In this document: positions 1 to 12,506 of the stretch, piece by piece
How the letters are laid out: the number at the start of each line of letters is the position of its first letter
How positions within the stretch are numbered: the stretch's first letter is position 1
Assembly: GCF_036711975.1 (NCBI RefSeq)
Contig: NC_091970.1
Location: 12,035,501 to 12,099,500 of the forward strand
Direction of reading: 5' to 3'
Source of the DNA: Onthophagus taurus
Taxonomy: Eukaryota > Arthropoda > Insecta > Coleoptera > Scarabaeidae
Length of the DNA: 64,000 nt
Made by a program: the position numbers and the translations under genes
The notes under the pieces: generated by a model
What the model was told of the DNA's origin: nothing
Seen by the model: only the letters and a program-made list of their open reading frames with translations
Databases searched by the model: none

Positions 1-1616
1 ACTAAATTTTTCCTTTACGAATTTCAAAGACAACATTATGAAAACGAATTTTACATTCGTGAGAATGAATTTTATGTTTATGAAGATCAGTTTCGAAAGC
101 ATTTTACTAGGCTGTAAATAAAGACCTATATAAACATGTTTATTCAATGGAATTTTAATAACGAGTATTTAAATAATTACAACAATATAATTAAATTAAA
201 CAATTAAATGATAACTATATATAAATTATTGCTCCCTTAGCACAGCAGCATAATAACGCTCCACATGATTTGTATACCCCAAAAGATGTTGCTGGGGAGT
301 ATCCCTAATTGCTTCATCTGCGATTAAAATCCGCATTCTACGTTCGGCAATAGTGAGTCCTTGATTATTATTTAAACGCACATAGTTCAGTACGTTTGGC
401 ATTCTAACTTGTATCTGTCTCTTCACTTTAGATTTAAAGGAGCTCCATAGGAGTTCAATAGGGTTTAATAAATATGAATACGGTGCTAAACGTATTATTT
501 GAACATCCTCTTGGGGTTGCAAAACACTTTCCAAGTTTGGGTGCACAGGTGCGTTCTCGATAATAAAACTCGGGTGCAAAAATCCTAAATTTCTACATGT
601 TGCAATGAAACCTCTAAATTATACTTTGCATTCTGCACCTTTATACGAACCTCTTTTATGCTCAAAAGATACAATTTGTGTGGAACACATCGCGCCAATG
701 CAATGCAAATTATTTCCTTTACTTGCCGGAACAACCACATGAGCTCTATTGCCAATTTTTAATCTACCCTCATTTCGACGGCAATATAAATTAAAGTTGC
801 ACTCATCAATCCAAATGAGGTCTCTACCGTTACCCCGGCTTTCTAAAAGTTTTTCAACATACTCCCTTCGTTTGACTTTATTTTCGTACGTATTGATGTT
901 TGCAACATGTGGTCGAATTTTTTTAAGCGAAAATAATTTACCGTCAAGCCAGTTCTTTATCGTATTAATTGAAACACGAAGTTCAAATTCATTATGCACG
1001 CGATTAGATAGATCTTTAAGCGTTAACGTACTATCTTCTTCGATCCACCTTACTAACGCTTCGTCAATTGCAAGAGTTTTTTTAGACTTGGAACCTCCTT
1101 TAGGTTTCGGATCTTCTTGATCATTTTTTAACCATTCGTACGCAGTGCGAACGTTGCCACCCAAGTCTTGAGCAGTTTGCCTCCAGTTTTTACCATCTTC
1201 GTAAGCTTTCATTATTCTTCTATCAGCAGCACTAACCTTATTGTATTTACCGCGAGGCATTTTCATGGAGTTACGAAAGTTTAACGTTTATTAAAACAAA
1301 TACCAAGCATACATGAGTTATTCTTCGCAATTAATTGTCTTTCTTTAGGTGAGATTCCAAGTGTAAGTATGCTAGATTTTTTTTTAAATTGATTTTCATA
1401 AATTTAAAATTAATTTTGACGTGTATGAAATTCATTTTAATAAAAACAAAATTAAAATTCGTAAAAGAGAAATTCAGTTTCTTTAGTGTGAAACTGGTTT
1501 TCGTTAGTAGGAAATTGATTTGTCGTTAGTGCAAAAATGATTTTCATTTGTGTGAAATCCAATTTCGTAAGTTTGCAATTGAATTTCATAACTGCGAAAT
1601 TGATCTGGAAATGGTA
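1..1616 (-). mobile_element. IS630/Tc1-type DNA transposon, left end outside window
   Basis: The element encloses the transposase at 226-1266 and ends at 1616 with the terminus ATGGTA followed by TA. The copies at 17147-18989 and 37417-39644 end in a very similar AAAAGGTA plus TA. Both flanks of the gene are filled with short degenerate repeats built on motifs such as TTCGTA and GAAATT, matching the subterminal repeat arrays of the other two copies. The other end and its target duplication lie left of base 1. Confidence 0.75.
226..1266 (-). pseudogene. IS630/Tc1-like DDE transposase, one nonsense codon
   Basis: One reading frame of about 346 codons starts at the ATG at 1264-1266 (MKMPRGKYNK) and is broken by a single in-frame TAA at 619-621. 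The N-terminus has a helix-turn-helix region (residues about 10-50, ...NVRTAYEWLKN) and a second HTH near 85-115. The DDE core shows WIDECNFNLY as the first catalytic Asp and NPIELLWS as the final Glu. The middle motif reads IIENAPVH, so the expected catalytic Asp of DNAPxH is Glu here. Nonsense codon plus altered active site mean a dead copy. Family assignment is firm; the subfamily is not. It is related to, but clearly diverged from, the copies at 17.5 and 37.8 kb. Confidence 0.88.
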
Positions 1617-1618
1617 TA

Positions 1619-2202
1619 GACGTTATTCTCTTACAAAATCTGTGTGTGATTCCAGTGCTATTGAGAACGTTACTAATATCCTGATCAGGAATTTCTAAGT
1701 CGACCGATAACAAAACAGCTGAATAAGAGGCCGAAGGATTTTTTTTGATATATTGTGGATATATTGAAGTCTTTAATAATATTTTTTTGACGTAGGTTTG
1801 AAAGGATTACCTTTTTGTTTTCAGATTTTACAATGAATCCGTTTTTTGTTTTAAAAATTCAGAGACATTCAGATATCAGACATTTGAATTCTTGACAAGG
1901 GTTCACAGGTATTAAAGGAGAATACAGTATTGTATAATTTTGTTTGTTTAAAACGTTCAGGAACTTTTGGTTTTTTATTAGTTCGTATAGTTACGGTACA
2001 GTATGAGGTTGTGAATTTAACGGGTTTTGTGGAATTTTAAATCCTTTATTTGTTTCGCTCAATATTTGTTTCTTTGCCGGCCTATTTTTGGTTGGCGAGT
2101 TTTTTTTGGGTCGACTACGTTTTCGTTGTGACCTGAATTCATCCTTTTCCGATTCGGACCGGGATGAAAAAGTTTTTTGGGAAGACATTTCTAAAACGAA
2201 TA
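1619..2202. other. No gene recognised
   Basis: AT-rich sequence to the right of the IS630-type element. I see no coding homology, RNA gene or repeat structure here. Confidence 0.5.
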
Positions 2203-2350
2203 ACGCAAATATCTCACTTATTACCAAAGATAATTATAGTAGAATTAAAACATTGTATGGGCTACTTTTTATTAAGAATTCAGTGGCGTGGTACAATTTT
2301 TTTCCCATCTTTTATTTTCGAGATTTTGGATACAAAAAATTACATAAAGT
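2203..2350 (+). repeat. Solo fragment of the inverted repeat of the 49.6-51.9 kb element
   Basis: The sequence matches, with scattered substitutions, the arm at about 49752-49880 and its inverse near 51590-51720. Shared landmarks include ATATCTCACTTATTA, CAGTGGCGT and CCCATCTTTTATTTTCGAG. It is a truncated relic with no coding content. Confidence 0.75.
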
Positions 2351-2465
2351 AATTAATTAAAAATAATTAAACATTAAAAATAAAATTATTAGTTTCTTGG
2401 TTATTTTATGTTTTGAACGCTTCGAATTTCCTAAAATAATATTGAAAATTCATTAAATTATTATA

Positions 2466-2640
2466 CAGAGTGGTCCGTTACTAATGGGACACAGCTACAA
2501 TGAATTCCTTATATTAAATTATTACGATTTAACCCAATTTATGTTAGTCCAATAATACAGAAGATACAGATGGGTAAAGTTTATACTTTATTTTAGTTTT
2601 TCTTTAATAATCTTGCTATTGCTTAAATTAATACTACAGT
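2466..2640 (+). repeat. Truncated terminal repeat of a DD41D mariner-like element
   Basis: Begins with CAGAGTGGTCCGTTACTAAT and continues like the left terminal repeat at 6728-6900 (ATGAATTCCTTA versus GTGAATTCCTTA, then ATTTATGTTAGTCCAAT). Only the outer part of the repeat survives. Confidence 0.78.
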
Positions 2641-4104
2641 ATTAATACTAGAGTAATTGACAGTGAAAATTATTAAAGAAAACTTGTAAGTTATTATAAG
2701 TTAATAATTTATTATTATATAAGTTATTATTAACTTTTCATAGGGATTATAAAGGTATTTTGAAATTAACTAATTAACAAAACTGACTAAAACACTCCAA
2801 TTAAACTCATTTAAATGTTTGTGAAAATTTATTAACATTTTTCAAGAATACAATTTTTCAGGAATTTTTTCAAGCTAGTTCAACAAACGGCAAAGCTTCC
2901 TAATTAAGTTTAATAATTTATATTACAAAACGGGTTTATTTAATAATAGCCGACAATTAGCCGTTTTCCAAATCCAGATCATATCGTCTAAAATGTATTA
3001 AAATGCAATTAAAAACTAGAAATTATATCTACTATCCGTGCCCAAAAGGAAAGGTAAAGTTTTTTATTTTTTACGTCTTCGTGATTTTTTTTCTAAAAAA
3101 GCTATCTGACAAAAAACATTCAACTTATTTCTTGATATTTGACATAGTTTCGCGGAAATTCGCGGTTTAATAGGTCGAAAACGACTCACAGTAGTCAATT
3201 TCACGAATTTAGGACAATATTTACACCTCGAAAACCCAACAAGCTACGGCAATGAATTTCGTATGTAGCTGTTAGTAACAAAACTTAAGATTTGTATCAA
3301 GTTCGAGTCATATTCGTCAACAGGAGGTGGTACTTTATTTGAAACTAGTACTATTAAACTTGTTGTTTAAAGCGAGTTAAACAAATAAAATATTGTGTAA
3401 GCTATTAAAATAATGAGAAAGATTCATATCATAAATTTCACTCGAACTGTGTAACCAAAAGTGGTTCCTTATCTGACCACCATCTATCATTTTTTATATA
3501 AACTAGCATTTTTACTAGATACTAGATATTTATTTTATAACGTAGAATGTTGTGCTGATTCTGAAACTGTCTTCAGTTTTTCTCTATCACGTGCAGTTTT
3601 CGAAATATACCCAAAAATGTGGAAAATCGTAAATTTAAAAAAATAGTAACGGTTCATGTTCAGTATATTTTTTATTTTGCATAGTGTGCTTCTGTAGCTA
3701 TATAAACATGAAAGTAGAGATCCAGACGAACATTTTGAGGTATTGATGGCATAAATTGGACTCTCCGTTATTTTGCTACATTTTTTTATCACTTAGGCCC
3801 ACTACTACCACTCATAGTTAAAGTCTCTGATAGCGTTATCTATCAGATAGCTTAAAAATTGGTTACTACCATTGTATATATCTTATAGATACCGCTATCC
3901 AAGGGATAACTTTTGAAATATCTGTAACCCGTGGATTGGGTGTCGGATAAGTTGCTATCTAAGGGATAACTGAGGATACCTAACCTCAAATAGGATTTAT
4001 ACTGACGTATAAAATTCGAGCATTTTACTATTTCAGTTAAAATAAGAAAAATAATGTAAACTTAAATAACAAACTATTAATAATTAACATTAGATAAAAT
4101 CATC
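2641..4104. other. No gene recognised
   Basis: AT-rich stretch with only short unconvincing reading frames (for example 3461-3646 and 3535-3792). Around 3785-4000 there are repeated GATAGC/GGGATAAC words. These may be the decayed end of a Harbinger-type element ahead of the fragment at 4105, but I cannot show that. Confidence 0.4.
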
Positions 4105-4218
4105 ATGGATAATTTCTTCAACATTGGAGATGAAGAACAAATTTTTGAAGAAATCAAAAGCGAAAGGATAATAAGGAGTAGAGTTGACCATTTAAATATT
4201 CATTCAGATGTTCTATAA
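4105..4218 (+). pseudogene. Short N-terminal fragment, possibly PIF/Harbinger nuclease
   Basis: An ATG at 4105 opens 37 codons (MDNFFNIGDEEQIFEEI..., then ERIIRSRVDH) before TAA at 4216. The acidic start followed by a basic IIRSRVDH-like segment resembles the N-terminus of HARBI1-type nucleases. Nothing downstream continues it: a short inverted-repeat element begins at 4300 and LINE sequence follows. The call rests on a general resemblance and may be wrong. Confidence 0.35.
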
Positions 4219-4299
4219 TAAAACCTTCATCCATGACGTAAGTAATTTGTTGATTCCTATTATTTAATGTAAATTCATCATAATTTTAGTAATAATGCT

Positions 4300-4501
4300 G
4301 TACAGTCGTGTTCACGGGAAATGCGCAGTCAAGGTCAAGCGCTGTTATGAGATCCGACATGCCGCTGGCTAACCTGGACCGCCACAAGTCCCTTCTCCAC
4401 GAGCTTCGTGTGCGCTCGGCTTAGCCCGTTTAGCCAGCGGCATGTCGGATCTCACAACAGCGCTTGACCTTAAGTGCGCATTTCCAGTGAACACGACTGT
4501 A
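4300..4501. mobile_element. Short inverted-repeat element (MITE-like)
   Basis: The outer sequences GTACAGTCGTGTTCAC and GTGAACACGACTGTAC are exact inverses. Pairing continues inward for about 75 bases each side with a few mismatches (GACATGCCGCTGGCTAA against TTAGCCAGCGGCATGTC). The spacer is GC-rich compared with the surroundings. No coding potential. It abuts the degraded LINE at 4502. Confidence 0.8.
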
Positions 4502-4976
4502 CCTTCTTCAAACCGTTTGTTGCTGACTCTTCGGTTTTATGCAATAGGTAACATGTTGCTATCCATAGCAGATTTTGCAGGAATGAGTGTACTATTGGCA
4601 TCAAAAATTTTTATGACGCGAGGTCATGTACCGATTGATAAGATTTACATCGGGTGCAATAGCAGGAATAGAATCGACAAAATGATTATTAATATCATTA
4701 ACGCGTTTGAGGTAATCGGGGACACTGTTAGTTTTGGATTTCGAGTGGATATTCAGAGTTTTAAACACTTTCCAAAGTTCATTCCGATTAGTTGCCCGAA
4801 TTCTTGTATTAATGTACGACTTCTTTTCATTAATAACTGCCGTATTAGTGAGGTTACGCAATTGCTTATAATAATTAAAATGTTCAGGATTACGGGTACG
4901 TTTGAATCGTCTCTTAGCAGAATCTCTCATACTCATCATAAGCTTTAGATTATCCGTCAACCACGGAGCAGAAGGC
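4502..4976 (-). pseudogene. Non-LTR retrotransposon ORF2 fragment (retro A, downstream part)
   Basis: Read on the minus strand this starts ...SKPSAPWLTDNLKL and covers the linker between the endonuclease and reverse transcriptase domains of a LINE ORF2 (APWLTDNLK, RDSAKRRFKRT, NELWKVFKTLN). A frame change lies near 4605, where coding resemblance continues in another frame. Its upstream half is at 27197-27470. The two halves are separated by the 22-kb insertion 4987-27186 and share the 10-bp duplication. No catalytic motif survives in this piece, so the clade cannot be given beyond an APE-type LINE. Confidence 0.8.
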
Positions 4977-6727
4977 TTTGAGAAACACCTATGCGAAGTT
5001 AACCCCCAATTTTTCTAGCCCCAAATTAGATAGGATTTTGCATGTATAGTATTTTGATTATAACAAGAGAACCAGTCAACCGATTTCGATAAACAATGTC
5101 TCATTCGAAAGCTCAATCCTTGGCCAATACGAAAGTGTAATTGCCTGATTCGAAATCTCTTTCAACTCGAATAAAACGTCAAAATAATGCGAAGGTACAC
5201 GAAAATAACACAAAAATGACCTTTTTTAAGTGGTGATAACTCGTAAACGATGTACCCGATGATCAAGATCTATACGTCATTCGATTCGTCATAGTTTCTT
5301 CTATCGAAATCACAAAATGCCCGATTTCCATCAACATCTCGATCGAAAGTATGATCTACAATGAATACGAAGGTGGAAATGCCCGATTTCAAAATTTACT
5401 AATTACCTGCGTACGGCTATTGAAATGATTCCGTGAATCTGCCGACTGGAAGTCTAGCTCCCAAAGTCGATTGAGATATACACTTAGTCACAAAAGTCTT
5501 CGTACAGGTGAAAAAACAACAAAATAATCGATTATTTATAAATTTTGCTACATTTCGTTATCGAAATGTATAATATAAAACAGTTAATAACGTTTTATGG
5601 ACAAAATAAAGTATATTCTATTTAAATAAATAAATAAGTTAAAAAAATATCGTTTTTTGATGTCATGAAAATGTTCGTACACTGATACGACACTGATCTT
5701 GCTTCATTATGATGATTTGCCGATTGTTAATTTTCGGTTCACTTCGTTTAACTTTGGTATATCGTAAATTTTGACTTGTTAAGACGTGTTCAGTGCGACA
5801 ATTGCATCACATTTACAACATCAATTTACAATGAGCGCCCATAGAAAAGAAACTAGTGAAGAATTAAGAAATTTAATTGTTAAATTCAAAAACGAAGGGA
5901 AATCGTTGAGCACAATCTCAAAACATGTTAATAAACCACGATCTACAGTGCAATATATCATAAAAAACTTCAAAACTAATAATAATGTGAGTAATAAACA
6001 GGCAGGTCGCCCTTCGAAGTTAAACTCACCGGACAAACGAAATATTATTCGTAAAGTATTAAAAGAACCAACTTTGAGTGGTCCAATATTTTTTAATTTT
6101 TGTTATTTATCTATATTTAAAAAATACAGATTTATTTTTGGATTCAAACCATTAGCTATAACACTTAAATTAAATAAATAAAAAGTGAGTAATAATATTA
6201 CTATTTTTATATTATAAAAAATGAGTATTGAGGTATAACGAATATCTGCGTATTTAAGATATTATCATACAAATGTTGTAGCACTTCGAATTTCAATTCT
6301 TATCCCTTCTATGACTTTAATTCCGAATAACTCACTAGTATACATGATGTTTCTAAATTGATGCGAAACACCCTGTATACTAGTGAGTATACAAATTGAA
6401 ATAGTATACAAATTTAAATTGATGCGAAATTGATGCGTTAAAGAAAACAGGAAACACGAAAGGATATCCACCCAGAATGTATTCGTCGGCTGTTACGGAA
6501 GCATGGTTTTAATGGAAAACATATGCGGAAACACGGTATTGTTTAGTGATGAATCTAAATTTAATATTTTTGGATCGGATGGACGGGGTAAAATATGGAG
6601 AAAACCGAATACTGACTTCAAACTCGAGCATCTCTTACCTACACAGGAAAAAATATAGAGTAAAAATCAACTCTAAAACATGGTTCAGATCGGTCCAATT
6701 TATTTAGAGTTATTTTTTTGCACTATA

Positions 6728-9117
6728 CAGGATGGTCCGTTACTAATGGGACACAGAGCAACAGTGAATTCCTTACATTAAATTATTACGATTTAACCCA
6801 ATTTATGTTAGTCCAATTGTTAATAACAACGAAGATACAGATGGTTAAAGTTAATACTTTATTTTCGTTTTTCTTTAATAATTTCGTTGTCTCTTACATT
6901 ATGAACATGAAAATTGGTACATTATCATTTTTTAATACAATAAATAATAATTTGGTGTTAGTTTTGATTTATCTTTCAGATGGCGCTGTCTACCTTAAAA
7001 AACCACCCTTAAAGTAGTCATATCTTTTTCATCGTTAAAATTTTTACAACTCACATAACATAAAACAGTTTCTCAGACATTTTTACATAAATTTGGTATA
7101 CCTATCAATATTCTCTAAAGTTCTCCGTTCCCGAGATAATCACTGTTTAAGGGCACTTTGCAAAATTTAATATCTCAGTAACATCAGTTGGCGTTGACAA
7201 AGTTTTTATTTAGTCAAACACTAGACAATCAGTTTGACATTCAGTTTCATTTTACGCTCAGTATTATTGTAATCAATGTATTTGTTACTTTGAAATAATG
7301 CCCCGGCATAATTTTTTTTCTAACACGGAAATGCGTGATATGGTGTGCATATACGCTCAAGAAAAGTTTAATGGAAGGGAAGCGTGCAGAAGATATTTAT
7401 TAAAATACCCCAACAGAAGACAACCAAATCACAAGTTATTTAAAAATTTGTATGACCGCTTAGGTGAGACTGGTTCATTTCGTCCTAAATGAAATACAGG
7501 TCGTCCAAAAAAGATTTCCGTTGATGAAGAAGATGAAGTTTTAGTACGAGTTAGTAACAACCCAAAAGTTAGCTCTAGACTATTAGAATTTGCTAATTTT
7601 ATCAAAAATCGGCAAAATTCTGACCCATCGTTTATTGCCAACATTTTATTTACTGACGAGGCGACATTCACTCGTAGTGGGGTTTTTAATTTTAAAAATT
7701 ATCATGTTTGGGAAACTGAAAACCCACACATGACACGGCAACGGCATTTTCAACATAAATTTAAAATAAATGTTTGGTGTGGGTCCGCGGGAATTACCAA
7801 ATAATTTGAACGGCCACAATTATTTACAGTTTTTGCAAAACCAAGTAGACGATATGTTGGCTGAGTTACCATTAAATATTTGGACTGTCATGTGGTTTAT
7901 GCAAGATGGAGCACCACCCCATTTTTCCAGGCAAGTGCGAGATTATCTCGATATGAATTTTTCACGAAGATGGATTGGCCGAGGTAGTCATTACACTTGG
8001 CCACCACGAAGTCCCGATTGTAATCCTATGGATTTTTGCGTATGGGGATTTGTAAAATCCCTTGTTTACAAAGGCAATCCTGAAACTCGTGAGGAACTGT
8101 GGCAAAAAATTGTAAAGGCAGTGGATATCATTAGGAATGAACAAATATTATTTAACATAAGAAGATCATTTTCTAAACGGATTGGAAAATGCATTGAAGC
8201 TAACGGTGGTCACTTTGAACACTTACTCTAATGCAGTTCATTTTAATTGTTATTATTGTTTCCTCTTTTTGTTCGATGTTATTATTATTAAAATGTTTAA
8301 ATAAATTATAGTCGTTATTAAAATCGATTTTTAATATAGTAATTATGTTAATATTTTTGTAACATCAACTTATGTTTGTGGATAGTTAAATTATATCTGA
8401 AAGATAGATCAGAACTATACTAATTTATCATTTATCATCTTAAAAAGTAATAATATAAAAATTTTAATGTTCATAATTTAAGAAAAAGCGAAATTATTAA
8501 AAAAACAACGAAATTAAAGTATTAACTTTAACCAACTCTATCTTCGTTATTATTAACAATTGGACTAAGATAAATTGAATTAAATCGTAATAATTTTACG
8601 ATTTAACCCAATTTATCTTAGTCCAATTGTAAATAAAGACTTTTTCACCGCCAACTAATGTTTATTGAGCATAGTGAAATTTTGCAATGTGCGCTTAAAC
8701 AGTGATTATCTCGGGAACGGAGAACTTTAGAGAATATTGATAGGTATACCAAATTTATGTAAAAATGTCTGAGAAACTGTTTTATGTTATGTGAGTTGTA
8801 AAAATTTTAACGATGAAAAAGATATGAGTGCTTTAAGGGTGGTTTTTTAAGGTCGACAGCGCCATCTGAAAAAGAAATCAAAACTAATACCAATTTATTA
8901 TTTATCGTCTAAAAAAATACTAATGTACCAATTTTCATGTTCATAATGTAAGAGACAACGAAATTATTAAAGAAAAACGAAAATAAAGTATTAACTTTAA
9001 CCATCTGTATCTTCGTTATTATTAACAATTGGACTAAGATAAATTGGGTTAAATCGTAATAATTATATGTAAGGAATTCACTGTTGCTCTGTGTCCCATT
9101 AGTAACGGACCATCCTG
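6728..9117 (+). mobile_element. DD41D mariner-like element with terminal repeats of about 450 bp
   Basis: The ends are CAGGATGGTCCGTTACTAAT and its inverse, next to TA. The inverted arms are unusually long: 6728 to about 7190 pairs with about 8660 to 9117, down to GTGATTATCTCGGGAACGG. A second diverged right-arm copy lies at about 8360-8590, so the right side looks duplicated. The enclosed transposase is broken. Confidence 0.9.
7298..8231 (+). pseudogene. Mariner-like transposase (DD41D type), broken
   Basis: Starts MPRHNFFSNTEMRDMVCIYA, an HTH of the type common in insect mariner-like proteins (REACRRYLLKYPNRRQPNH). A TGA at 7490 falls in the hinge before NTGRPKK. Much of the second HTH is deleted before FIKNRQNSDPSF. 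The DDE core has FTDEATFTR, then a frame change near 7785, then QDGAPPHF and PPRSPDCNPMDF. By my count 41 residues separate the second and third acidic positions. The end is NGGHFEHLL, as in the copy at 9635-10679. All three acidic residues remain but the frame is broken three times, so the copy is dead. Confidence 0.9.
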
Positions 9118-9455
9118 TATAGTGTAGGTGAATAGATTAAAAATTCACACTAAATAGTGAGAAGATGGTGTTTATTAAATAGTGTAAAATCGTTACTCTA
9201 TAACAGTGTATTATATGTAATCTAACTAGATATTGTCGTGACTCTAATTAGATACATTTCTAATCTAATCAGTGTAAATTATTAAAAATTCGCTCTAATT
9301 TTACTCTATTAATTGACAAAATATCACTAAATAGTGTGTATCTTTCACTTATTAGTGTTAATTTTTAATAGGAAGTGGAATATTTTTAGGGAAGTTTTAC
9401 GTTTGTAATAAAAATCAAAATTATAAAATATTTCTTTTTATTTTTACTTGTAATA

Positions 9456-11072
9456 CAGGGTGATTCATTAGCTCTATGACAAACTTTGGCAAATGAAAGG
9501 TGATGCGATTCTAAGGAAAAAATGTTATATGAATATGGGTCCGATTCATTTTGGTTAAAGAGTTACAAGCCTTTGAAAATTTTACACAGTTTAATATTCA
9601 AATGAAAATGTAACATAAAAAATAAGTTTAAAAATTACAAAAATTGTTCGAAATGTCCGCCTTCAGCTTGAATGCACGCCTCACATCGACGAAGTAAAGA
9701 TTCTATCACACGACGTATGATATTTGGATTATTCCGTATGCTATTAGCTGCATCTTGAATTCTGTCCGTAGTTGCTGACGGGTAGTAATTTCTACATGCT
9801 ACACAAGCTGCTTCATGTGTCCCCAGAAATAATAATCCAGCGGATTTAGATCTGGGGATCGTGGTGGCCAGACTACTGGACCTCCATTGCCAATCCATTT
9901 GTTTGGAAAATGTTCATGTAACCAAGCGATGACTTCTCTTCCTCGATGTGGTGGTGCACCATCGTGCTGATACCACATATTTTGAACGATGTTAAGTGGT
10001 ACGTCGTCGATAAAATCGAAAAGGTTATGTCCCAAGAAATTTCTGTACATATTTGCATTTAAGCGTTCATTTATCACCCTTACAGGTAGCAAAGAATTGT
10101 TAAAAATGCCACCCCAAACGTTTACACTAAACCGTTGCTGAAATCTTCCTGGTCTAATTGCATGTGGATTTTGCAAGGACCACACATGTTCGTTATGATA
10201 ATTATTTATGCCGTCCCTAGTGAAACACGCTCCATCAGACCACAGAACTTGGGAAATGAAGTTATTATTTTGAGCATGTTGCTGAATAATCCAGTGGCAA
10301 AATGCTAAGCGTTGCTCAGTATCTCCAGGTAATGCTTGAACATTTTGGCGATGAAACGGATGTAACATTTCTCGATTCAATACACGCCATACAAAACTTC
10401 GGCTATACGTCGAGTACTAATTGAAGGGTCGTCAAGTACTAAATCAATAACACGTTCTTCATTTTGTACATTCACATCATGGGGACGAACGGAATGTAGT
10501 GGAGCGGGGTTACTTGTTTCTCTCAGTCTGCGAAATGATGCACTAAACACTGTATGGGCAGGTTGATGTCTATTTGGAAACCTACGAAGGTATTCTCTTG
10601 CTGCTTGCCGAGCGTTTCCGTTACAAAGCCCGTATACAAAAATAATATCTGCATATTCTTCAGTCGTAAATACATGCATTTTCGTTTTCGATCAAAACTC
10701 TGACAATTATAAACTTTGAAACACACAGAATAGAGTAAATTGAAATGTTTGACATAAAGAACTCAGTTTTGTTATCACAGCCAACTCTGTATTTGTGTTT
10801 CATAATTATTGTTGCGATTGTTGCAAATCTTTACTTCGTCGATGTGAGGCGTGCATTCAAGCTGAAGGCGAACATTTCGAACAATTTTTGTAATTTTTAA
10901 ACTTATTTTTTATGTTACATTTTCATTTGCCTATTAAACTGTGTAAAATTTTCTAAGGCTTGTAACTCTTTAACCAAAATGAATCGGACCCATATTCATA
11001 TAACATTTTTTCCTTAGAATCGCATCACCTTTCACCTGCCAAAGTTTGTCATAGAGCTAATGAATCACCCTG
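9456..11072 (-). mobile_element. DD41D mariner-like element with terminal repeats reaching into its gene
   Basis: The ends are CAGGGTGATTCATTAGCTC and its inverse, next to TA. The inverted arms (9456 to about 9685, and about 10838 to 11072) are long enough to include the 3' end of the transposase. The right arm therefore carries a second, inverted copy of the codons for the last ~17 residues (CEACIQAEG.HFEQFL). Confidence 0.92.
9635..10679 (-). pseudogene. Mariner-like transposase (DD41D type), frame breaks
   Basis: The ATG at 10677-10679 gives MHVFTTEEYADIIFVYGL, an N-terminal HTH followed by REYLRRFPNRHQPAHTVF. The frame stops near 10377 and resumes overlapping it with NREMLHPFHRQNVQ, consistent with a small deletion before the second HTH. 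The DDE domain shows VLWSDGACFTRDG, QHDGAPPHRGRE and PPRSPDLNPLDYYFWG. By my count 41 residues lie between the last two acidic positions. Another frame change near 9830 joins the C-terminus (AANSIRNNPNIIRRVIESLL). The active-site residues are intact, so this is a fairly young copy damaged only by frame breaks. Confidence 0.92.
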
Positions 11073-11125
11073 TATATTGTTATAACTTAAATTTAAAAAA
11101 ATTAAATTCTGTTTATATACATATA

Positions 11126-11999
11126 CAGGGTGGTTCACTTTTTAATCGGGAAACTTTACTAGGATGTAGTACTTGCCAAAATAACATAAATTTTTTATAT
11201 AAACATAGGGTCGCAACTCATTTATTTTCGAGCTATGAGCGATCAAAGTTGAGAAAAAAATTTACATTTTGTTTTGTATTTCGGCTGTAAGTAAACCGTA
11301 GAATTTGAAACTTTGTACGTATGTATTACTGGTTAAGACCTTATTTTCAAGCATACCTTAAACTTCCGCAGCGCCCTCTAAGGGGATGAAATTCATCACC
11401 CCCTTGATTTTTTTTATAATAACTTTTTAACGTTGTGGAATATTAACATAAAAAAATATGGGTTGTAAAGCTCATTCTTTTGTGGTACTTTTTTGTCTCT
11501 TTAGTATTTTCCTTAAAGTTAATAGTTTCCGTGTAAAAAAATAAAATACCGTGCCATGTACCGCTATGTGCCGTCATGTTTAGCTAAAATTATTCTAAAA
11601 GTTGGCTCTGAGAACTTGTAAGTTTCATTTACAGTGAATCCTCATAATTATTGCTGGTTATTAATAATTTTTGACGGTTATTGAGCAAGAGTATCAATTT
11701 TTAATATTGTTTAAAACAACGTAGTTTGTACCTTATTTATGGTTTTTCTTATGAAAATCTCAATTAATTGGTGGTATTTAGTTAGTACTAGATCCTAGTA
11801 AGTGCACAACTTCCATAGCCACCTACAAAGAAAAAAAAAATTTTATAATAGCAGCAAATTTCAAATTCTATTTTTGGTTTAACTTTGAAAAGCTCGAAAA
11901 CAAAAGAGTTGCGACCCTATGTTTATATCAAAAACTTTTATTATTTTGGCAAGTACTACGTCCTAGTAAAGTTTCCCGATTAAAAACTGAACCACCCTG
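11126..11999. mobile_element. Non-autonomous mariner-type element (0.87 kb)
   Basis: The ends are CAGGGTGGTTCACTTTTTAA and its near inverse, both next to TA. The inverted arms run about 150-170 bases (TTACTAGGATGTAGTACTTG against CAAGTACTACGTCCTAGTAA). The interior has no transposase remnant that I can recognise. Confidence 0.85.
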
Positions 12000-12505
12000 T
12001 ATAACATATATAATACTTAATTCATTTTAAAGTTTCCACCGAGTCACCATCAAAACTGCATCTAATGACTCTTCTCTAAGTTTCCTATATGTATAGTTGC
12101 ACATACTTACCAATCTTCACAAGGAACTCGTATGTAAAATCTTCCGGAAGTTCCACTAATTTCACATCATGAATGTTTTATTTTGGCAAACATAATTAAA
12201 ATTAAAATAATCGTTCTTTCTTTTTATATCGCGTAAATCAGGTCTCGAGACGCTATCGAGTTCCGACTCGTTTAGTAGATGATCGTTAAATTTTAGCTGT
12301 ATCACACCACATGTTGATCACGTGGTACCGACGAGTAATCCCGAGCAAAATAGTGCGGTGCCTACGAAGTACCCGAAGGAAAAGTACATGTCTATATAGT
12401 GTAAAATTTAATGTTTTATATATTACATAACTTCACTAACATAAGTAAAAAAGAACTCTCCTTTAGAGAAATGTAAAAACTACTCTATTAAGTGAATAAT
12501 ATATC
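12000..12505. other. Own sequence of the CACAGG element, no gene
   Basis: AT-rich filler between two nested elements, ending in ACTCTAT/AGTGAATAATATATCGTCGG. I see no coding sequence or hairpin. Confidence 0.45.
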
Positions 12506-12506
12506 G

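Noticed and set aside
749..1120. 123-codon plus-strand open frame
   Set aside because: Antisense shadow of the IS630-type transposase; no independent homology.
4300..4501. Structured RNA gene (strong GC-rich hairpin)
   Set aside because: Exact terminal inverse repeats and lack of promoter-like or conserved RNA motifs fit a MITE better.
5000..5480. Independent solo repeat near the left end
   Set aside because: It is the left arm of the 22-kb unit; the inverse arm at 25.5-27.2 kb and the shared target duplication explain it.
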